NCBI RefSeq assembly: GCF_964355755.1
Contig: NC_092672.1
Coordinates: forward strand, 28,518,501 to 28,578,500
From: Antedon mediterranea
Lineage: Eukaryota > Echinodermata > Crinoidea > Comatulida > Antedonidae
Reading direction: 5' to 3'
Length of the DNA: 60,000 bases
Of this stretch, positions 57,929-60,000 are shown piece after piece. The translations under genes and the position numbers were made by a program. How positions within the stretch are numbered: the first letter of the stretch is position 1; each line of letters begins with the position of its first letter. The notes beneath the pieces are model-generated. The model was not told the origin of the DNA. It did no database searches and worked only from the letters and a program-made list of their open reading frames with translations.

Positions 57929-59742
57929 ATGCCACGGTCAAATATTTTAGCAAATATTTCACGAACTAAGTATTTGGATCCGTCTGATCTTCAGACAGAA
58001 TTCAAGAGATGTCTAACAACATCAGATCTGGTCATGGTAGGCATCGGCAATATGGTTGGATCTGGAATTTACGTTTTAACTGGAGAGGTAGTCAAACACG
58101 TTGCTGGACCATCAGTAATAGTATCATACATAATTGCTGGATTGGTGTCTTTGATGGCAGCCATTTGCTATTCTGAGTTTGGTGCACGAGTCCCAAAGAC
58201 TGGTTCTGCTTTTATGTACGCCTACGTCACTCTTGGAGAGCTATGGGCCTTTTTAATTGGTTGGAATCTCATTCTGGAGTACATTGTAGGAGCAGCCGCC
58301 GTGGCATCTGCATGGAGCGGTAGCTTTGATCAACTACTTGGAAACCAGATAGAAAATATTACGATAGAATATGTGCTGAACGGTGAAGCATGGGAATCTC
58401 CCTTATTGGGAAAATATCCAGATTTTGTTGCTTTCGTTATAGTGTGTATACTAGCAGTAGTTGTATGTCTTGGTGCTTCATGTTCCTCCAACGCCATGAA
58501 CATTTTCGTTTTTCTTAATGTAACGATAGTCATTACAATGTTTATAATATCTCTGACCAAAGCGGATATTTCAAATTTTAGCAGCGGAAATGGATTTTTC
58601 ACGTTTGGTTTCCAGGGTGTTATGGCCGGAGCCGCGATCTGTTTCTATGCGTTCGTTGGCTTTGACGTTATAGCATTGGCAGCAGAAGAAGCTTTGACCC
58701 CAAACAAGAGCATGCCAATTGCTTCTTTATTTTCTGTCGTGTTTGTAATTTGTTTGTACGTTTTAGCTTCAATAACCTTAATCTTACTGGTTCCGTACAA
58801 CGAAGTTGTGCCCAAAGCAGCCTATCCAGCAGCGTTTAAAAGCGTTGGTTACCAATGGGCTGAATATGTCGTTGGTGTTGGTACATTAATTGGAATGGGC
58901 TCCACGGAACTTGGCTTTCTTTTTGCCATACCACGATCTGTTTACGCCATGGCCATTGAAGGTCTACTTTTTCCATGTTTTGCAGTAGTAAGCAAACGTA
59001 CACAAATACCAATTATAGCAACTCTCGTGTTCGGTGCAATGTCTGCTATACTTGCACTCTTGTTTGACATTTCGGCTCTTGTTGAATTCTTATCAATTGG
59101 AACATTGATGGCATATGCTATGGTGGCAGCGGCTGTAATCGTTGTAAGATATGAACCATCACATCAACAAGATACAGACGATGTATTGTCAGATAATGAC
59201 ACTAATGATAGTTCTTTATACACAGGATCGTTTGTTCCAACCGAACAAAAGAACTACGGAACTCTCAAAGAACCATTTCAGAAGATTCCAGTAATCAGTA
59301 ACCTTCCACCAGGAAGAGCTGTTTGCATCTGTTACTTTCTCTCGGTTGTATTTCAATTTCTAACAGTTTTGCTTTTCATTTCAAATGATATGTCAAATTG
59401 GTGGGTGATGTTGCTGGCCATATTATTTGCAGTGTTAGCCATTCTGACATTTATTCCAATACCACTCCACAACCAAAATGAAGATATTACAACGTTTAAG
59501 GTAGTGTATGGTTCAGTTTTACTGAAAAATTATATTACCTCAATGCCTTTTTAGAAGACTATTATTTGTAAATAAGATTGCCAATAAGAGTGATAATGAC
59601 AGATTTAATTTGAATGTTTTTTTTCTATTCCAGACGCCATTTGTACCGTACTTCCCAGCACTGAGTGTGCTCTTCGACATTTTGTTGTTAGTGAAATTAC
59701 AAGCATTAACCTGGCTTCGGTTTATCGTCTGGGTAACTATAG
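57929..59742 (+). CDS. SLC7A4: SLC7A4-like cationic amino acid transporter, 3' end outside the window
   Basis: Exon 57929-59500 (524 codons) plus exon 59634-59742 (donor ATAG/GTAAAG, phase 1) give 560 residues; at least one more exon must follow beyond the window, as the usual last membrane segment and tail are missing. Family members have about 620-660 residues and 14 membrane helices. Visible: GIGNMVGSGIYVLTG (residues 38-52, TM1), YSEFGARVPKTGSA, ELWAFLIGWNLILEYIVG, CFYAFVGFDVIALAAEEA, then a hydrophilic loop at about 410-465 before the last helices. The AAAVASAW and EEA segments look closer to SLC7A4 than to CAT1-3. CAT1-3 import Arg and Lys at the plasma membrane; the substrate of SLC7A4 is not settled. 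The ATG at 57929 is used; the frame is open from TTG 57920. Most of the protein in one exon is unusually intron-poor. Confidence 0.92.
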
Positions 59743-60000
59743 GTAAAGCCACTCAAAACAAATTGAAGCCGGCTCTAAACTTTATAATGTAAAAAAAAAA
59801 ATACTATACATCTCAGATTAGTTCAGCATTTCATTTCAGCATTTTTAGGCCATGGGACCCCTATTTACAAACTCATAGAATCACGGCTGCCAATACTGCA
59901 CTTTTCAAGCATTCATATATAAAAAATGACCAGTTAAGTCACTTCATAAAATCAGATTATAGGCCTAAATAGAAATAATATTTACACTTTATTCTTAAAG
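59743..60000 (+). other. Intron of the SLC7A4-like gene
   Basis: After the donor at 59743 there is only AT-rich sequence, and no exon matching the final transporter segment is seen before the window ends. Confidence 0.5.

Noticed and set aside
59501-59554. Transporter reading on to the stop at 59552-59554
   Set aside because: The last 18 residues come from an intron. A donor at 59501 and an acceptor at 59633 join in phase to a segment (TPFVPYFPAL...) that continues the family's last helices.

Overview
This is a 60 kb piece of an AT-rich animal genome. Its genes have introns, GT..AG splice sites and AATAAA signals, and there is no sign of bacterial organisation. Gene content (C1q-collagen, CCDC50, RACGAP1, CAT-type transporter) and repeat content (Penelope fragments, foldback DNA, many PIF/Harbinger MITEs, dense AGGCCTAG motifs) suggest an invertebrate deuterostome, most likely an echinoderm such as a crinoid. 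The species call is inference. Exons below were placed by reading translations and checking that every splice phase joins.

Layout. 1-480: Penelope-like endonuclease fragment. 500-1450 and 5160-6390: two direct copies of a block with a 30-bp minisatellite, on either side of a one-exon secreted C1q/collagen gene (4313-5158, +). 2.3-4.1 kb: dead non-LTR retrotransposon pieces. 8184-23198 (-): a CCDC50-like coiled-coil gene with ten recognised exons and an unresolved 3' end. 24935-52884 (+): a complete RACGAP1 (MgcRacGAP) gene with 16 coding exons and 651 residues. The two start codons face each other about 1.7 kb apart, probably across a shared promoter. 53.5-54 kb: Penelope remnant. 54955-56840: a large foldback element. 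57929 to the right edge (+): an SLC7A4-like cationic amino-acid transporter whose last exon(s) lie outside the window.

The introns are a dense, nested repeat landscape. RACGAP1 intron 5 holds a 5.8-kb PIF/Harbinger transposon that looks intact: 407-aa DDE transposase, 230-aa MADF/BESS partner, about 35-bp inverted ends and TTA target duplications. Around it are eleven copies of one palindromic MITE and members of several other Harbinger-type MITE families, TTAA-target elements, a 2-kb element present twice in inverted orientation on either side of the divergent promoter, a hAT-like element, a TIR element rich in ACGCGTAG, and tRNA-derived SINEs.

Functionally, RACGAP1 is the Rho-GAP half of centralspindlin (cytokinesis), CCDC50 is a ubiquitin-binding adaptor, C1q-collagen proteins are secreted pattern-recognition molecules, and the SLC7 protein is a membrane transporter. 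Nothing suggests they form one pathway. The most unusual items are the serial ubiquitin-binding-like motifs at exon borders of the CCDC50-like gene, the apparently intact Harbinger with its MITE cloud, the near-total palindrome of the foldback element, and the nested insertions whose order can be read.
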